A stretch of 64,000 nucleotides of DNA from Mesorhizobium carmichaelinearum. GTDB lineage: Bacteria; Pseudomonadota; Alphaproteobacteria; Rhizobiales; Rhizobiaceae. Made by a program: the position numbers and the translations under genes. The notes under the pieces are model-generated. The model searched no databases and was not told the origin of the DNA. It saw nothing but the letters and a program-made list of their open reading frames with translations. Positions 46,652-55,185 of this stretch are shown here, piece after piece. How positions within the stretch are numbered: the first letter of the stretch is position 1; each line of letters opens with the position of its first letter. The stretch lies in the NCBI RefSeq assembly GCF_900199455.1, contig NZ_FZQR01000008.1:248001-312000 (forward strand). Direction: 5' to 3'.

Positions 46652-47284
46652 GTGGTCACAGACACTGAGTTCATTCTCGAAAGCATCAGCCAAGGCTGCG
46701 TGACGCTCGCCGATGGCGAATTCCTTATCGACAGGCTGGTGAAGTATGTCGGCAACGGAAGGATCCGCTGGCATGTCGAGTTTCGTGGGCATCGCGTCGA
46801 GTTCACAACCGGTCAGCTCAAGAAGCAGCCTACCTTCCGAAGAAAGATGCTCGAACAGGCCGGTGTGCTGCCGCCCCAGCGTGCGGGGGCCAGCTACAGG
46901 CGTTGGGCACTCGATCTGAGGAAGAATGCCATCGAGCTTCCCTGGCGGGATCGGCCGGTTGATGCCGGTTTCGTCATCGACAGCCTTGTCAGTCTTGGGG
47001 GCGACCGCTGGACGGTTGACTATCAAGGCAAGGTCATCAAGTTCACGACGACCAAACTCCGCCGGCAGACCAGTTTCCGCAAGCGGATGCTGCTGAAGGC
47101 CAAGGTGCTGCCGCCCCAGCTTGATCCGGTTGCCTATCGGAAGTGGGTGGACTGGCTGATCCAAAACGCCACAGAGGCTGCACCGCAGGCCAGCGATGCC
47201 TTGATGAGCGAGAAAAGTTGGCTTGACGACCTGCCCGAGCTGGCCGGCTGGCAAAACGAAGCGCTGCACGACGGGACCAACTAG
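46652..47284 (+). CDS. Protein with two tandem copies of an unknown ~70-residue domain
   Basis: 210 residues, GTG start. Residues 24-93 and 107-173 are copies: FLIDRLVKYVGNGRIRWHVE / FVIDSLVSLGGDRWTVDY, then FTTGQLKKQPTFRRKMLEQA / FTTTKLRRQTSFRKRMLLKA, then GVLPPQ / KVLPPQ. Each copy predicts beta strands followed by a basic helix, which might bind nucleic acid. It lies 43 bases from the att copy at 47327, so it is the right-most gene of element 2. I do not recognise the domain. Confidence 0.75.
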   Translation: MVTDTEFILESISQGCVTLADGEFLIDRLVKYVGNGRIRWHVEFRGHRVEFTTGQLKKQPTFRRKMLEQAGVLPPQRAGASYRRWALDLRKNAIELPWRDRPVDAGFVIDSLVSLGGDRWTVDYQGKVIKFTTTKLRRQTSFRKRMLLKAKVLPPQLDPVAYRKWVDWLIQNATEAAPQASDALMSEKSWLDDLPELAGWQNEALHDGTN

Positions 47285-47326
47285 GGGCTGAGCGCCACCG
47301 ACAGTCCCCGTTGTGGTCACCCAAAA

Positions 47327-47354
47327 CCTGGTTCGAATCCAGGAACCCCAGCCA
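47327..47354. repeat. Third tRNA-Gln 3' end copy (att remnant)
   Basis: CCTGGTTCGAATCCAGG then AACCCCAGCCA, matching the T arm and acceptor 3' strand except TT to AA. No similarity upstream of the T arm. Likely right end of element 2 and junction with older chromosome. Confidence 0.75.
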
Positions 47355-47483
47355 GAAGTTTCTCGCGAAATTCCCAAAGCAGGCTGTTTGCAGTCTTGGA
47401 TGGCGAAATGCGCTGGACCAAGTCTTCATTCATGAATGACGCCTATACAGGCAAACTCGATGATCATCGAGGGAGGGCTGGCG

Positions 47484-48173
47484 TTGAGACGTAGTAACAA
47501 GGTCATCGTCATCGTCATCACTGCCGCTCTTGCTGTCTGGTTCCTGGGGCCAAGGTTACTTGGATTCCGGAGTTGGGGATGGCATCAAAAGCTCGTGCTT
47601 GAGGTGAATACCCCTGGTGGCCTTGTGTCAGGGGGAAGCACCATCTCGGCAGCCATAAGCATGGCGCCCAAATGGGTCCCGACCAACGCAGGAAACTTGC
47701 ACGGCACGATCAGGGGAGAGTCATCGTTTGTGGAGGTCTCGCCTGGCAGGTATCTCTTTGCGCTGCTCAACGATCGTGAGACCGAGCGCGCGATGGTTTC
47801 TTTCCATTTCAAGGCGAGCGAAACCAGTTCTCAGATCTTCAGTGCGCTGAGCACCGAGCACGGGACAGGTTTCGTGCCTTACAGCCTTTATCCGGAACTG
47901 GTGACGTTTGATGACCTTTCCGACCCGAAATCAGTGAGAGAGGTCGATCCCCATAACCTTGAGGCGACTTTTGGACCGGGTGTATCCCTGAAACGCATTG
48001 CACTGGAGGTCACCCGTGAACGAGTGACAGCCGGCCCCATAGAAGAGATATTGAAGTGGCTGCCCGATTATTGCGGAATTCGCTTCGACGGTGCCCGATC
48101 TGGGACATTGTCTGCCTCGAACAGGCTCGCCAATTCGTTGAGTTCCGGAGCGTTTAAGATCCCGTGCCGGTGA
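47484..48173 (+). CDS. Membrane-anchored protein of unknown function
   Basis: 229 residues if TTG 47484 is the start, which has GGGAGGG six bases ahead; ATG 47460 or 47436 would add a short tail. One N-terminal span (VIVIVITAALAVWFLGPRLL) with the rest outside: VNTPGGLVSGGSTISAAISM and a beta-rich body. Two cysteines near the end. No family recognised. It is the first gene right of the integration array. Confidence 0.6.
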   Translation: MRRSNKVIVIVITAALAVWFLGPRLLGFRSWGWHQKLVLEVNTPGGLVSGGSTISAAISMAPKWVPTNAGNLHGTIRGESSFVEVSPGRYLFALLNDRETERAMVSFHFKASETSSQIFSALSTEHGTGFVPYSLYPELVTFDDLSDPKSVREVDPHNLEATFGPGVSLKRIALEVTRERVTAGPIEEILKWLPDYCGIRFDGARSGTLSASNRLANSLSSGAFKIPCR

Positions 48174-48300
48174 AACACCAGCCTTGCCCTCTCAAACACT
48201 GGCAATGGCACTCGTGGCGTTGCCATGCCTATAGATTTCGGCACACATTGATGGCCAAGGAATCTGGCCTGAGCGTGCCTCGCGGCTCACCAAACTTCGA

Positions 48301-49989
48301 ATGGAAGACATGGACCGCTTCAATCTCGGCACCTATCGCCGCCCCATCTCCACGCGCTCCACTGAGACCCAGCGCTGGTTCGATATCGGGCTCAACTGGT
48401 GCTACGGCTTCAACCATGAGGAAGGCATCAAGTGCTTCGAGAGAGCGCTGGAGACCGATCCCGTCTGCGCTTTCGTGCATTGGGGCATCGCCTATGCCGC
48501 CGGGCCTTTCTATAACCTGACCTGGAAGGAACATGGCGAGGCCGAGGCCAACAGCGCGACCAAGCGCTGCTTCGAGCATGTCCAGCTGGCACGGGCCAAC
48601 GCGGCTGGCGCCAGCGAGATCGAACGACGATTGATCGAGGCGCTGGCCCGCCGTTTCCAGAAGCTGCACAGAGTGAGCCCGCAGGAATTCGAACAGTGGG
48701 ATGATGCCTATGCCGCCGCGATGCGGCAGGTGTACCAGGATTTTCCCGACGACCATGATGTGATGGCGCTGTTGGTCGAGGCGCTGATGATGCGCACGGT
48801 GCGGCGGCTGTGGAACCTCAAGACCGGTGCACCGGCGCCGAATTCGGACGTGCTTGAAGCGCTGGAGGTTTGCGAGCGGTCGATCCGGCTCGCCGACGAG
48901 GCGGGTGCCGCACAACACCCGGCGATCCTGCACCTGCACATCCATTTGCTGGAAATGTCCACCATGCCGGAACGCGGCTTGCGCTCGGCCGATCGGCTTG
49001 GCGAAATGTGCCCCGATGCCGGGCACATGAACCATATGCCGGGGCATATCCATGTGCTGTGCGGGGACTATGAGAAGGCGAAGATCGCGAGCGAAAAGGC
49101 GGTCCGCGCCAACGACCTTTATCTCGCCTATGCCGACGAGCCGACCTATTACCTGCTCGGCTGCTGCCACGATCTGCATCTGATGATGTTCACCTGCATG
49201 TTCCTTGGCCAGTATCGGCCGGCGCTGTGGGCCGCCGACAAGGTGCGCAGCCTGGTGACGCGCGACGTGGTCGCCATCCAGGACCGGCCCAAGCTGACGC
49301 AAACAGTGGAAGGTTATCATGCGATGAAATCGCATGTGCAGGTGCGCTTCGGCCGCTGGCAGGAGATCATCGACGAGCCGCCAGTCGAAGAGCCCGGCCT
49401 CTATGTGCTGACGGCGGCCATGCAGCATTATGCCAAGGGTGTCGCGCATGCGACGCTGCGGCAATTCGCTGGGGCCGAGCGCGAGCGCGACCAGTTCCAT
49501 CGGCATGTGGCGGACATTCCGGCCGAGCGGCGTTTCCTCAGCAACCCGACCCGCGCCTCGCTCGCCGTCGGTGCCGCCTTGCTCGATGGCGAGCTTGCCT
49601 ACCATCAGGGCCGGCACGACGAAGCCTACGCCCATTTGCGGCAAGCGGTCGAGCTGGACGACAACCTCTCCTACACCGAGCCATGGGCGTGGATGCACCC
49701 TCCCCGCCATGCGCTGGCGGCACTGCTTCTCGGCCAGGGCCATGCTGAGGAAGCCGAGCAGGTCTATCGCGACGATCTCGGCCTGAGCGGCAAGGTGCAG
49801 CGCTGCGCCCAGCATCCGGACAATGTCTGGGCGCTGCACGGGCTGGTGGAATGTTTGAGGCATAGCGGTGAGAGCGAAGAGCTGCCGCTGCTGCAGGCAA
49901 AGCTTACCACGGCATTGGCCAAGGCAGATGTGGCGATCAGTTCGTCATGCCTGTGCCGGACGAGCGTGCAGCGCAGCTGCTGTCACTGA
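48301..49989 (+). CDS. Tetratricopeptide-repeat protein
   Basis: 562 residues. TPR-type helices at RWFDIGLNWCYGFNHEEGIK-CFERALETDP (about residues 25-54) and further repeats around 260-280 and 440-480. Conserved HLHIHLLEMS and GHMNHMPGHIHVLCGDYEKA stretches identify a cytoplasmic TPR family of unknown role. The last ~15 residues are Cys/Ser/Arg-rich. Likely the first core gene to the right of the islands. Confidence 0.85.
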   Translation: MEDMDRFNLGTYRRPISTRSTETQRWFDIGLNWCYGFNHEEGIKCFERALETDPVCAFVHWGIAYAAGPFYNLTWKEHGEAEANSATKRCFEHVQLARANAAGASEIERRLIEALARRFQKLHRVSPQEFEQWDDAYAAAMRQVYQDFPDDHDVMALLVEALMMRTVRRLWNLKTGAPAPNSDVLEALEVCERSIRLADEAGAAQHPAILHLHIHLLEMSTMPERGLRSADRLGEMCPDAGHMNHMPGHIHVLCGDYEKAKIASEKAVRANDLYLAYADEPTYYLLGCCHDLHLMMFTCMFLGQYRPALWAADKVRSLVTRDVVAIQDRPKLTQTVEGYHAMKSHVQVRFGRWQEIIDEPPVEEPGLYVLTAAMQHYAKGVAHATLRQFAGAERERDQFHRHVADIPAERRFLSNPTRASLAVGAALLDGELAYHQGRHDEAYAHLRQAVELDDNLSYTEPWAWMHPPRHALAALLLGQGHAEEAEQVYRDDLGLSGKVQRCAQHPDNVWALHGLVECLRHSGESEELPLLQAKLTTALAKADVAISSSCLCRTSVQRSCCH

Positions 49990-50167
49990 GATTCCGATCT
50001 GAGGATGTTTCTATCCGAACCCGGCCTTGATGGAAGCCCGAGCCGCCACCGCCCGGACCAGGCCTTGGATCAGGATTTTATGGCCGCAGCGCGGACAGTC
50101 CTCGCTTGATCGCTGAAGTACGCTGCGCGCAATTCTTGATCAGGCGACGGAAAACGGCATCAGCCGA

Positions 50168-50374
50168 TCAGGCCAGGCTCAATGAACGGCTTTCCTCAAT
50201 TAGCGCAGAGCAGTCGATCTCGTCGTGAAATTGGGCGTATGCGTCAGGCGCAAGCCAGGAAGCGTAAGATCGAAGCCGCTTGAGCCTGGCTGTTTTCTCG
50301 AGCCGCGCCAGGCGCTCATCTTCGGCTGGTTGGGCACGAGGCGGCCTTTTGTTCCTCTCGGCAGGATCTTGCAT
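50168..50374 (-). CDS. Small basic/acidic protein of unknown function
   Basis: 68 residues from ATG 50374 (GAGGAGAG ahead), MQDPAERNKRPPRAQPAEDE, then LARLEKTARLKRLRSYASWL. A charged helix. The longer frame upstream is non-coding in character. No family recognised. Confidence 0.5.
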   Translation of the reverse strand: MQDPAERNKRPPRAQPAEDERLARLEKTARLKRLRSYASWLAPDAYAQFHDEIDCSALIEESRSLSLA

Positions 50375-50695
50375 ATCGACTCTCCTCGGTCGGAGCCTAT
50401 TAAGAGGCCCGCTCAATGAGCGAGTTGGCCCACTCACCGGAAGGATGGAACCACCTGTTGCTCCGGTGGGCCGCACTCCACCTGGGCAGGATGCCACCAC
50501 AGGCGCGGCCGAAAGTCGCCATCCATTTTGATGAAGCTGCCGCAAATTGGCGTCGGACTCGGCAGACCTATCCTCAAACCCTTAAGCCTTGTCGCCCTTG
50601 ATCCAGTCTTCATGCCTGTGCCGGATGAGCGTGCAATCAGATCCTTGCTGCTGTCATTGAATTGGGCGTCGCCCTCATGCGAACGGCGCCGTTCG
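50375..50695. other. Intergenic with remnant-like repeat
   Basis: No gene supported. A 26-base segment at 50610-50635 repeats 49945-49970 with one mismatch. Both, read rightward in one frame, encode MPVPDERA, so they look like scraps of one gene. Confidence 0.5.
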
Positions 50696-51463
50696 CTACG
50701 AGAATATCTCAGCCAGTTGTTCCACGCTGGTGCCCTCCTTGAGCTGCCGCAATTCGACATAGCTGACTGCGGCGGCAACCGATGAAAGCACCGTCACAGC
50801 CGCCTTCACCACGGCTTCGACAATCAAGCCGAAGGTGAAATTCAAGGGAACGACGAGGCGAGGCGCCACGACACCCACCAGCGTTCCACCCAGTATGAGG
50901 ATCAGCCACAGCCCGAGCAATGCCCAGCGGCTCTCCTTGGTCAGGTCTCGGCTGCGCGCCATGCTGTCGAGAATATTTCGTCTTTCCTGGATCAGGACCG
51001 GCATCGCGACCGACCAGCGAAGCAGAAGCAGGATTCCGGGTACGATCAGCAGGACCAGCCCCAGCACGATGGCCAGCGTCACCACCAACGAGGTCAGCAG
51101 GACCGGAAAAAACATGGCAATGGCGACAGCCAGGCAATCACCTGGGGAAGGTTTTTCGCCCTGCATATCGACAATGGCCGCGCGTATAAGGGCTGTCTGC
51201 AAGATGGCGATCACGCCGACATAGAAAAGCAGGCCGGCAATGACGAATATCTGGTACTGGCTCAAGAGGGCCAACCCGGAACTGCCACTGGCGAAGGTCG
51301 CCTCGACGTACCAGAACGAGAGGCCAAACCTCGGCACGGCGTAGAGAACAGCGCCGAGGCCGAGGCACAGCACAGGATTGCGGTAAATGACCGCCAGACT
51401 GTCATTCAACACCCGGCCGATTCGGAATCGGTCGGCCCGCTCCAGTACTGCAGAGGACATCAA
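50696..51463 (-). CDS. YciC-like multi-span membrane protein (copy 2)
   Basis: 255 residues with about six spans. Motifs RFRIGRVLNDSLAVIYRNPV at the N-terminus, PVLIQERRNILDSMARSRDL-TKESRW in the loop, and VSYVELRQLKEGTSVEQLAE at the end. Resembles the UPF0259/glycerophosphodiester-phosphodiesterase membrane domain without any catalytic part. It is a tandem paralogue of the gene at 51473, ten bases apart, so they are co-transcribed. Confidence 0.85.
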   Translation of the reverse strand: MMSSAVLERADRFRIGRVLNDSLAVIYRNPVLCLGLGAVLYAVPRFGLSFWYVEATFASGSSGLALLSQYQIFVIAGLLFYVGVIAILQTALIRAAIVDMQGEKPSPGDCLAVAIAMFFPVLLTSLVVTLAIVLGLVLLIVPGILLLLRWSVAMPVLIQERRNILDSMARSRDLTKESRWALLGLWLILILGGTLVGVVAPRLVVPLNFTFGLIVEAVVKAAVTVLSSVAAAVSYVELRQLKEGTSVEQLAEIFS

Positions 51464-51472
51464 AATGGGCGC

Positions 51473-52255
51473 CTACGAGAATATCTTCGCCAGTTCGTCG
51501 ATGCTTGCGCCTTCCTTGACCTGGCGCAGTTCGACATAGCTGACCGCGGCGGCGATCGACAGCACCATCGAGACCACGGTCTGCACCAGTGCAGCGCCCA
51601 ACTGGGCCAGAATTCCACCAAACAGGACGAAAACCAGCAATATCCCCCACTGGATGACCATCGCGATGATCATCAGTATGAGAAACAGGCCAAACAGCGA
51701 CCAGCGGTTGCCCTTTGTCAGGGCGCGGCTGCGCGACATCGAACCGAATACGCCCCGCCGCTCCTGGATCAGGACCGGCACCGACATCGACCATCCGAGC
51801 CACAAGATGATGCCGGGCACGATCAGGGCCAGCATGGCAAGGCCGGCGCCAAGGGCGACGAGGAAGCCAATCGCCAGCGTCGGCAGCAGGAAGCGGACCG
51901 CAATCTGAATGCAATCGCCGAAGGACGGTCGCCTGCCATTCAGGTCCTCGATGGTCGCCCGGACCAGCGACGACTGAAGCAGCAGCGTGAAAACGAAGGA
52001 AACCAGCCCGGCGATAAGGCTGAGGTAGGAATTGCGAAACATCGCATGGGGATCCGCCATCGCGCCCGGATCGCCATGCAACATCGCGTCGATCTGCGGC
52101 TGGGTCCACAACCGGATAAGCAGTGTCGGCACGCCCGCGAACAGTGCGGCAAGGCCAAGGCAAAGCCCGATGTTGCGGCCGATGACGGCAAAGGTGTTGT
52201 TGAACACCCTGCCGATCTCGAACCGGCTGGGTTGTCCCAGTGTCGCAGTGGTCAT
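51473..52255 (-). CDS. YciC-like multi-span membrane protein (copy 1)
   Basis: 260 residues from ATG 52255, with GGGGGGAA ahead. Same plan as its neighbour: RFEIGRVFNNTFAVIGRNIG, PVLIQERRGVFGSMSRSRAL-TKGNRW, VSYVELRQVKEGASIDELAK. Divergent from the DUF4129/MoxR operon with 149 bases between, suggesting shared regulation. The role is unknown; a membrane-organising function is speculation. Confidence 0.85.
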   Translation of the reverse strand: MTTATLGQPSRFEIGRVFNNTFAVIGRNIGLCLGLAALFAGVPTLLIRLWTQPQIDAMLHGDPGAMADPHAMFRNSYLSLIAGLVSFVFTLLLQSSLVRATIEDLNGRRPSFGDCIQIAVRFLLPTLAIGFLVALGAGLAMLALIVPGIILWLGWSMSVPVLIQERRGVFGSMSRSRALTKGNRWSLFGLFLILMIIAMVIQWGILLVFVLFGGILAQLGAALVQTVVSMVLSIAAAVSYVELRQVKEGASIDELAKIFS

Positions 52256-52404
52256 GACATTTCCCCCCGGTCGCCGCCGCATCCAAACGGCCGACATCGA
52301 AAGTAAATCTGCCAAGATTGAAAGGCTTCGTCCAGTGGACTTGCAATTGTCGAGGCGTATTGCCAGTGTCGGCGCCGAACCGCAGGTTGCAGAGGGGCGA
52401 GCGG

Positions 52405-53031
52405 GTGACAGTCGCACAGCCGCAGGACGCCGAATGGCTGGCAAAGCTACACAAGCAGCTGCTGTCGGACGATTCGATCCAGTTTGACCTGCCGACGCTG
52501 GTTCAGCCCACGCCGCCGGAATGGCTGAGGCCTTTTCTGGACGCATTGGCGAAGATCGGCCCTTACATGATCTATCTGTTCTGGGGCGCTGTGATCACCG
52601 GCGTCGCAGTCATCGCGCTTCTCGTCGCCCTCGAAGCGAAGGGGGTGGCCTGGCGCCTGCCGTGGCGGCGCGCCCGCAAGGAGACCGAGGCTGAAGAGGC
52701 ATGGCGCCCGGACGCCGCGGCGGCGCAGATCCTGCTGTCCGAGGCCGACGCACTCGCCGCACGCGGCGACTATGAGGAGGCGGTGCATCTTCTGCTTCGG
52801 CGCAGCGTCGCCGACATTGCGGGGCGACTGCCCGACTTCCTGCGCCCGTCGCTGACGTCGCGCGACATTGCCACGGCCCCATCGCTGCCGTCGCGGGCGC
52901 GCCAGGCATTCAGCGAGATCGCGCGCATCGTCGAGGCTGCCCTGTTCGCCCGCCGGCCGGTTGGGGCCGAGGGCTGGCAGCAAGCACGCGGCGCCTATGA
53001 GCGCTTCGCCTTCCGGGATGCCTGGACATGA
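52405..53031 (+). CDS. DUF4129 domain protein
   Basis: 208 residues from GTG 52405 with AGAGGGG ahead; earlier ATG frames have no ribosome site. A single membrane span (PYMIYLFWGAVITGVAVIAL) and a cytoplasmic DUF4129 helical domain: YEEAVHLLLRRSVADIAGRL then FLRPSLTSRDIA. First gene in a six-gene chain with four-base overlaps. DUF4129 proteins accompany MoxR/DUF58 systems. Confidence 0.85.
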   Translation: MTVAQPQDAEWLAKLHKQLLSDDSIQFDLPTLVQPTPPEWLRPFLDALAKIGPYMIYLFWGAVITGVAVIALLVALEAKGVAWRLPWRRARKETEAEEAWRPDAAAAQILLSEADALAARGDYEEAVHLLLRRSVADIAGRLPDFLRPSLTSRDIATAPSLPSRARQAFSEIARIVEAALFARRPVGAEGWQQARGAYERFAFRDAWT

Positions 53032-54242
53032 GCGCGCCGACCGTCGAGGCGGTGCAGGAACCGTTCAGCCGAAAAACCCTGTTCTGGGGCATTTTTGCCA
53101 GCCTGCTCGCGGCGGCGGGATTTTTCCTGCTGTCGACCTACGCGCCCGACTTCCGCCAGCCGGAAGGTGGCGGCACGCCTCTCTCCAAGGGCGGCTCCGG
53201 CTATGCCGGGCTCGTCGAATGGCTGAAACTTGCCAATGGACAGTCGGCGCCCATGGCCCGAAGCGAGGAGGCTCTAAGTTCCGGCTTGGCATCGCGTTTC
53301 CTGCTGATCGTCACCATCGCGCCGAACAGCGATCCGGCTGCGCTGGCGAGAATCGTCAAGCTTCGCTCGGGCAAGGCCACGCTGTTCGTGTTGCCCAAAT
53401 GGATCACCTTGCCGCAGCAAGACCATGAAGGCTGGGAGATGAAGATCGAACGGCTGCCCGATACGGTCGTCAACGACTGGCTCGGCCGCATCACCAAGGC
53501 AAAGCTCGGTGAAGGCGACAGCACCATAAAACAACTTGATGTCGAAGGCCGTACAGTCGCTGCGCCCGACGAGTTGAAGTGGGTGGCCGACAATCACCCC
53601 TTGATCGCGGCGGGTACAGGAAGAGCCGTTCTCACCGAGCTCGACAAAGAGCCGTTCTACATCCTGACCGACCCGGATCTCATCAACAATGCGGCGCTGA
53701 AGGATCCGCAAAAGGCGGCGGCGGCACTCGACATGATAGCCATGCTGGAGCCCGGCAAGGGCGCGGTGATGTTCGACCTGACATTGCATGGCATCGGGCA
53801 GAAATACGATCTGGCGAAACTCCTGGTCGAGCCGCCCTTCCTGGCGCTAACGCTGTCGGTGCTGGCGGCCGCCGCACTTGCCTTCCTGCACGGGCTCGGC
53901 CGGTTCGGACCGCCGCGCACGGAGGGCCGCGCCATCGCCTTCGGCAAACGGGCGCTGGTCGACACGACGGCGATGCTTTTGAAACGCGCCGGGCGGATCG
54001 AGGAGCTCGGCGACCGTTATGCGATGCTGATGCGTGCGCGCGCCAGCGCATTGCTCGGCGCGCCGCAAGGCTTGCCAGGCGAAGCGCTCGACCGCTGGCT
54101 CGATTCCCGCGACCGCGGCGAACCGCAGGGTTTCAGCCGTCGCTTCAAGGCCGCGAACGAAGCTGGGAATCTGGCTCAAATGCATGAAGCAGCACAGGCG
54201 CTGCATGACTGGACGACAAGGAGGCTCGGTGAACGTCGATGA
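53028..54242 (+). CDS. DUF4350 domain protein
   Basis: 404 residues. ATG overlaps the previous stop. An N-terminal span (LFWGIFASLLAAAGFFLL), a periplasmic GATase-like DUF4350 domain with SKGGSGYAGLVEWLKLANGQ, and a second span (FLALTLSVLAAAALAFLHGL). The cytoplasmic tail ends in charged helices. DUF4350 members sit next to DUF4129 and MoxR. It overlaps the MoxR start by 14 bases. Confidence 0.85.
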   Translation: MSAPTVEAVQEPFSRKTLFWGIFASLLAAAGFFLLSTYAPDFRQPEGGGTPLSKGGSGYAGLVEWLKLANGQSAPMARSEEALSSGLASRFLLIVTIAPNSDPAALARIVKLRSGKATLFVLPKWITLPQQDHEGWEMKIERLPDTVVNDWLGRITKAKLGEGDSTIKQLDVEGRTVAAPDELKWVADNHPLIAAGTGRAVLTELDKEPFYILTDPDLINNAALKDPQKAAAALDMIAMLEPGKGAVMFDLTLHGIGQKYDLAKLLVEPPFLALTLSVLAAAALAFLHGLGRFGPPRTEGRAIAFGKRALVDTTAMLLKRAGRIEELGDRYAMLMRARASALLGAPQGLPGEALDRWLDSRDRGEPQGFSRRFKAANEAGNLAQMHEAAQALHDWTTRRLGERR

Positions 54243-55185
54243 TGTGAAGGCCCTGGCGACCGCGATCAGGGAAGAAGTGGCGAAAGCGATCACCGGGCAG
54301 CACGACACGGTCGATCTGATGCTGACGGCATTGTTCGCCGGCGGACACATATTGCTCGAAGGCCCGCCGGGAACCGCCAAGACGATGACCGCGCGATGCT
54401 TCGCGCAAGCACTCGGCGTTGCCTATGGCCGCATCCAGTTCACGCCCGACCTGATGCCTGGCGATATCGTCGGCTCCAACATCTACAATTTCCAGAGCGG
54501 GCAGTTCACGCTGACGCGCGGACCGATCTTCTGCGACCTCTTGCTTGCCGACGAAATCAACCGCACGCCGCCGAAGACGCAGGCCGCACTCTTGGAAGCC
54601 ATGCAGGAACATGCCGTCACCTTCGACGGCACGACGCATGCGCTCAGCCAGAACTTCATGGTGGTGGCGACGCAGAACCCGATCGAGCATCAGGGCGTCT
54701 ATCCCCTGCCCGAAGCCCAGCTCGACCGTTTCCTGTTCAAGCACCGGGTAAGCTATCCCGATGCACAGGAGGAACGTGCCATCATCGTGCATCACGGCGG
54801 CGGTTCCGCCTCGCACGACATCAAGCAATACGGCATCAAGGCGCAGACCGACCGCAAGACGCTGGAGGCAGCACTTGCCACCGTCGGCGATGTCACGCTG
54901 GTCGACGATATCGTCGGCTACATCGCAGCCCTTGTGCGCGGCACCCGCGAAAGCCCGGATCTGGAGGTTGGCGCCAGTCCTCGCGCCGGCGCCATGCTGG
55001 CGCGTGCCGCCCGTGCCAGGGCAGCGCTCGACGGCCGCGCCTATGTCATTCCCGACGACGTGAAGGCGCTGGCCGTGCCAGCGCTGCGCCACCGCGTCAT
55101 CCTGTCGCCGGCGGCGCAGATCGACGGACGGCTGGTGGAGCAGATCGTCTCGGACCTTGTCGACCAGACGGCAGCGCCCCGTTGA
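54229..55185 (+). CDS. MoxR-family AAA+ ATPase
   Basis: 318 residues from GTG 54229 with an AAGGAGG site. Walker A GPPGTAKT (45-52), Walker B LLLADEIN (104-111), sensor VVATQNPIE, and the C-terminal helical lid (RAGAMLARAARARAALDGRA). MoxR ATPases act as chaperones assembling metal-binding or VWA proteins, with DUF58 as partner. The longer upstream frame is rejected because it runs inside the DUF4350 gene. Confidence 0.93.
   Translation: MNVDDVKALATAIREEVAKAITGQHDTVDLMLTALFAGGHILLEGPPGTAKTMTARCFAQALGVAYGRIQFTPDLMPGDIVGSNIYNFQSGQFTLTRGPIFCDLLLADEINRTPPKTQAALLEAMQEHAVTFDGTTHALSQNFMVVATQNPIEHQGVYPLPEAQLDRFLFKHRVSYPDAQEERAIIVHHGGGSASHDIKQYGIKAQTDRKTLEAALATVGDVTLVDDIVGYIAALVRGTRESPDLEVGASPRAGAMLARAARARAALDGRAYVIPDDVKALAVPALRHRVILSPAAQIDGRLVEQIVSDLVDQTAAPR

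Larger units (their letters stand above)
42960..47354. mobile_element. Decayed integrative element 2
   Basis: Lies between the tRNA copy at 42960 and a third, shorter copy at 47327. At its left end is a scrap of integrase C-terminus in the expected orientation. Inside are a truncated DUF768 gene, two frameshifted remnants and five intact small genes. The rest of its integrase, and any replication or packaging genes, are gone. Confidence 0.7.

Noticed and set aside
48229..49863. 544-codon open frame on the minus strand
   Set aside because: Antisense to the TPR gene; no recognisable motif.
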